A stretch of DNA of 64,000 bases from Niastella caeni (GTDB taxonomy: Bacteria > Bacteroidota > Bacteroidia > Chitinophagales > Chitinophagaceae): assembly GCF_004834005.1 (NCBI RefSeq), contig NZ_STFF01000001.1, positions 1,611,347 through 1,675,346 on the forward strand. The letters run 5' to 3'. The number at the start of each line of letters is the position of its first letter. Position 1 is the first letter of the stretch. The notes beneath the pieces were generated by a model. The model had not been told where the DNA came from. It saw nothing but the letters and a program-made list of their open reading frames with translations, and made no database searches. Position numbers and translations under genes: made by a program. Of the stretch, positions 60,989 to 64,000 are shown in pieces.

Positions 60989-62797
60989 TTAATGCTTAGA
61001 CTCATTCGGACCGATCGGCTCGGTTTGCGGAATGAAATCGCGTCCATCCTTGCTGTAATCATAAGCCCAGCGATGAACTTCAGGAATTTCACCTTCCCAG
61101 TTACCATGGCCCGGGTGAATAGGTGTAGTCCACTCCAATGTAGTAGCGCCCCATGGATTGAGTGTAGTTACTTTTCTACCTTTCCAAATTGAGTAGAAGA
61201 AGTTAAATACAAACAGTAATTGTATGGCGAATACGATCATTGCTACAGTAGAGATGAATTTATTCAGATCACCAAACATGTTGAAAGATGACCAGTTGCT
61301 GTAATCGAGGTAACGGCGGGGCATACCGGCCAAACCTTCGTAGTGCATAGGCCAGAAGATGAGGTAGGCGCCGATGAGGGTTACCCAAAAGTGAATGTAA
61401 GCCAGTGTGTTGTTCATATAACGGCCATACATTTTGGGGAACCAGTGGTAAATACCGGCGAACATGCCAAAGAATGCCGAAACACCCATTACTATATGGA
61501 AGTGCGCGATTACGAAATAGGTATCGTGCAGGTGAATATCCAGTGTAGAGTTCCCCAGGAAGATACCAGTTAAACCACCAGAGATGAACAGGCTCACAAA
61601 ACCTAATGCGAACAACATACCCGGTGTAAACTTGATATTGGCTTTCCAGATGGTAGTTAACCAGTTGAACACTTTGATGGCCGAAGGAACGGCGATCAAC
61701 AGGGTCAGCAACACGAATACTGAACCGAGGAAAGGATTCAATCCGGTTACGAACATGTGGTGCGCCCAAACCAGGAAGGCGAGGATGGTGATGGCGAACA
61801 GCGAACCCACCATGGCCATATAACCAAAGATCGGCTTGCGTGAGTTAACTGATAAGATCTCAGATGCCATACCCATCGCAGGCAACAGGATGATGTACAC
61901 CTCAGGGTGACCCAGGAACCAGAACAAGTGCTGGAACAGGATTGCGCTACCACCTTCATTAGGTAATGCCTGGTTAGTAGCCGCAATATAAATATCAGAC
62001 AGGTAGAAGCTGGTGCCGCCGTGACGATCGAACAGCAACAGGATGAAACCTGATAATAATACAGGGAAAGATAAGATACCTAATACCGCAGTAAAGAACA
62101 GAGCCCAGATAGTCAATGGCAAACGGGTCATGCTCATGCCTTTGGTACGCAGGTTCAATACGGTAGATACATAGTTCAAACCACCGAGCAATGAAGACAC
62201 TACGAACATGGCCATAGCCGTGATCCACAGGTCCATACCGGTTTTTGAACCAGGCGACGCGTCACCGAGGGCGCTCAAAGGCGGATAGGCTGTCCAACCA
62301 CCGCTGAACGGACCGGTTTGAATAAACAGAGAAGATAACATTACGATGCTACCGCCAAAGAAGAACCAGTACGATAACATGTTCATCATGGGAGAAGCCA
62401 TATCACGGGCGCCGCATTGCAGAGGAATGAGGAAGTTGGCGAATGTACCGCTCAAGCCGCCTGTTAACACGAAAAACACCAGAATGGTACCGTGCATGGT
62501 TACCAGGGCATAATAATTCTCAGGGGTAATTTTACCGCCTTTAGCCCAGTTACCCAGGATGTCTTCCAGCCAGGGGAAAGTCTGGTCGGGGTAACCCAAC
62601 TGCAAACGGAACAGCACCGACATCAAACCACCAATAATAGCCCATATCATACCAGTGATCAGGAATTGCTTGGCAATGATCTTATGATCCTGGCTGAATA
62701 CATATTTTGTAATAAACGACTGGTGATGATGATGCGCGCCATGCTCATCGTGATGCACTTCATGCGTTGTTATTACTTCTGCGTGACCGTGACTCAT
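60989..62797 (-). CDS. Cytochrome c oxidase subunit I
   Basis: A 602-aa catalytic subunit with twelve helices that reduces O2 and pumps protons. LFWFLGHPEVYIILLPAMGMASEIL holds the CuB His and the cross-linked Tyr region, LAFLVWAHHMFVTGLNP the two CuB His, and YFVIAHFHIVMGVSAFFG the haem ligands. A His-rich N-terminal tail (EVITTHEVHHDEHGAHHHHQ) precedes the first helix. Confidence 0.95.
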   Translation of the reverse strand: MSHGHAEVITTHEVHHDEHGAHHHHQSFITKYVFSQDHKIIAKQFLITGMIWAIIGGLMSVLFRLQLGYPDQTFPWLEDILGNWAKGGKITPENYYALVTMHGTILVFFVLTGGLSGTFANFLIPLQCGARDMASPMMNMLSYWFFFGGSIVMLSSLFIQTGPFSGGWTAYPPLSALGDASPGSKTGMDLWITAMAMFVVSSLLGGLNYVSTVLNLRTKGMSMTRLPLTIWALFFTAVLGILSFPVLLSGFILLLFDRHGGTSFYLSDIYIAATNQALPNEGGSAILFQHLFWFLGHPEVYIILLPAMGMASEILSVNSRKPIFGYMAMVGSLFAITILAFLVWAHHMFVTGLNPFLGSVFVLLTLLIAVPSAIKVFNWLTTIWKANIKFTPGMLFALGFVSLFISGGLTGIFLGNSTLDIHLHDTYFVIAHFHIVMGVSAFFGMFAGIYHWFPKMYGRYMNNTLAYIHFWVTLIGAYLIFWPMHYEGLAGMPRRYLDYSNWSSFNMFGDLNKFISTVAMIVFAIQLLFVFNFFYSIWKGRKVTTLNPWGATTLEWTTPIHPGHGNWEGEIPEVHRWAYDYSKDGRDFIPQTEPIGPNESKH

Positions 62798-62868
62798 TGT
62801 ATCTTTTTTTGTAAGTCGTAATTAATTCTGTTTTCAGAGCTTGCCCCGACAATGGTCGGGAGTACCGG

Positions 62869-64000
62869 TTATCTTTTTGCTGCCAAAACCCCTTTAGGCA
62901 CAATAGCACCCGCGTGGTCCTTTGCTGTTGTATCTGCATGCGCTGGTTGTGCAGCAGGTGCAGGAGCAGCAGTTACTGCCGGGGTGTAAGCAGGCTTTTG
63001 TGATGCCAGCCAGAATTTATATTCCTGCTCATCCACCACTTTAATAAGCCCCTTCATTGAATAGTGACCGTTTCCACACATCTGGTCGCAGGCAATTTCA
63101 TATTCAAAGTTGGGATTTCCGGTAATTTCCTTCATTTTCTTGGTAGTATACTTAGGCGTAAACCACATAGTAGTAGGCGTGCCGGGTACCGCATCCATCT
63201 TCATACGAAAATGGGGCAAACCTACGTCATGAATTACATCGCGTGAATTGATGATCAGCTTTACAGGCTTATCTACCACCAGGTACATGGCAGTGGTTTG
63301 AATGATATCATCATATCCGGTTGCGTCGGCTTTTAAACTCTGCACACCGTTGGGCGTGTCCATGGTAGAATCTTTCCATAACATACCCAGGAGGTTGCCT
63401 TCTGCTTCATCGATCATTCGGAAATATTTCTTTCCGAATGTATTGTCTTTACCCGGGTAGCGATAGATCCAACCAAACTGACGGCCGGTTATTTCTACCT
63501 GCATAGCATTGGAAGGCGCTTCACCGGTAATTTTAAACCAGTAATACAAACCAAAACCAACCAGCAAACACAAAGTAATTGCCGGAACGGTTGTCCACAA
63601 TACTTCCAGTTTGTTGTTATGGGGATAATAGAATGCCCTTCTTTTTTCGCTGTACTGGTATTTATATGCGAACCAGAACAACAAGATCTGTGTAAGTAAA
63701 AACACGATGCCGGTAATAAGCAGCGTAATCTTCAACATGGTGTCAATGTTCTCGCCATGGTCAGAAGCTGACGGATGGGGCATCAATGTTTTTGGATACA
63801 AAGCTTTATTACAGTACCACACCCCAATGAGGCCCAGTACCAGGAACACTACCATCAAGAATCCGTTGATCTTGTTATTTTGTTCGAAAGACTTTTTTTC
63901 TCCCTTTAAAACGGATACATACTCACTCGCCTTGGCTATCTGAAATGTTATCAGAAACCCAAGCGCCAGGATAGCTAACAAAAATAATCCGGTAGTTGTC
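62869..64000 (-). CDS. Cytochrome c oxidase subunit II, 5' end beyond the window
   Basis: The copper-bearing subunit: at least three N-terminal helices and a cupredoxin domain. GLPHFRMKMDAVPGTP and IACDQMCGNGHYSMKG (CxxxCxxxHxxM) form the CuA site. The C-terminal tail is Ala/Pro-rich. The frame stays open up to base 64000 (TTTGLFLLAILALG), so the start lies outside the window. It is the first cox gene seen on the minus strand. Confidence 0.93.
   Translation of the reverse strand, partial: TTTGLFLLAILALGFLITFQIAKASEYVSVLKGEKKSFEQNNKINGFLMVVFLVLGLIGVWYCNKALYPKTLMPHPSASDHGENIDTMLKITLLITGIVFLLTQILLFWFAYKYQYSEKRRAFYYPHNNKLEVLWTTVPAITLCLLVGFGLYYWFKITGEAPSNAMQVEITGRQFGWIYRYPGKDNTFGKKYFRMIDEAEGNLLGMLWKDSTMDTPNGVQSLKADATGYDDIIQTTAMYLVVDKPVKLIINSRDVIHDVGLPHFRMKMDAVPGTPTTMWFTPKYTTKKMKEITGNPNFEYEIACDQMCGNGHYSMKGLIKVVDEQEYKFWLASQKPAYTPAVTAAPAPAAQPAHADTTAKDHAGAIVPKGVLAAKR

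Noticed and set aside
61269..61769. 166-codon frame inside the oxidase subunit I gene
   Set aside because: Same-strand shadow frame of a strongly conserved gene.

Overview
The window looks like chromosomal DNA of a member of the Bacteroidota, most likely the Chitinophagales. Pointers are the YeeE/YedE half-transporter pair with a CstB-like enzyme, two cytochrome oxidase subunit III genes in a row, small RRM proteins, PorT-like beta-barrels, DUF5522, and the scarcity of Shine-Dalgarno sequences. The genus is not determined here. Gene density is ordinary and nothing looks like a prophage, integrated plasmid, insertion sequence or CRISPR array.

Layout. 0-5 kb: a truncated alpha/beta hydrolase, then two tandem pairs of small secreted proteins of unknown function. 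4.7-9.1 kb: a lipid kinase convergent with a membrane-bound patatin, and haem A synthase. 9.4-16.5 kb: a sulfur block (two DsrE proteins, a TsdA-like dihaem cytochrome, a YeeE/YedE thiosulfate-type transporter split in two, a CstB-like persulfide dioxygenase/rhodanese, a TauE exporter, and a Crp/Fnr regulator with two cysteines in its sensor domain). A shared GAC-N4-RTCA motif precedes four of its transcription units. 16.6-31 kb: housekeeping and envelope genes (rnhB, Sua5-type enzyme, an orphan ferredoxin oxidoreductase beta subunit, S9 and M23 peptidases, a GT-C membrane enzyme). 31.5-36.3 kb: a dihaem cytochrome and the oxidative pentose phosphate operon gnd-zwf-pgl. 36.7-51.8 kb: glycosyltransferases, a deacetylase, an M48 protease, dgt, an acyl-CoA dehydrogenase with a MarR regulator, an ABC permease, and an Lrp regulator. 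51.9-53.1 kb: a region without long genes that is dense in structured RNA. 53.2-55.7 kb: trmB, DUF5522, an alkyltransferase-like protein and a zinc alcohol dehydrogenase. 55.9-64 kb: the cytochrome c oxidase operon on the minus strand, with subunits II, I, haem O synthase, III, III and IV, followed by SCO and DUF420; subunit II runs off the window end.

Two non-coding phenomena stand out. First, many intergenic gaps are built from degenerate 7-bp (sometimes 8-bp) repeats. Each locus uses a particular word (GTTRCAG, TTCRAYA, AATGGTS, RCAAGCT, TTGTGCC), the same words return at distant loci, and several loci carry the word in both orientations so that they can form long stems. A 430-bp array of CATG-centred palindromes at a 21-bp (3 x 7) pitch lies at 46.87-47.30 kb. 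Second, the 51.9-53.1 kb region holds two tandem tRNA-like RNAs with canonical D, anticodon and T arms but a huge variable arm, followed by three mini-ORFs each closed by a strong terminator. One of these, 39 codons long, has a minus-strand intrinsic terminator embedded in it, as expected for a type I toxin-antitoxin pair with an antisense RNA.
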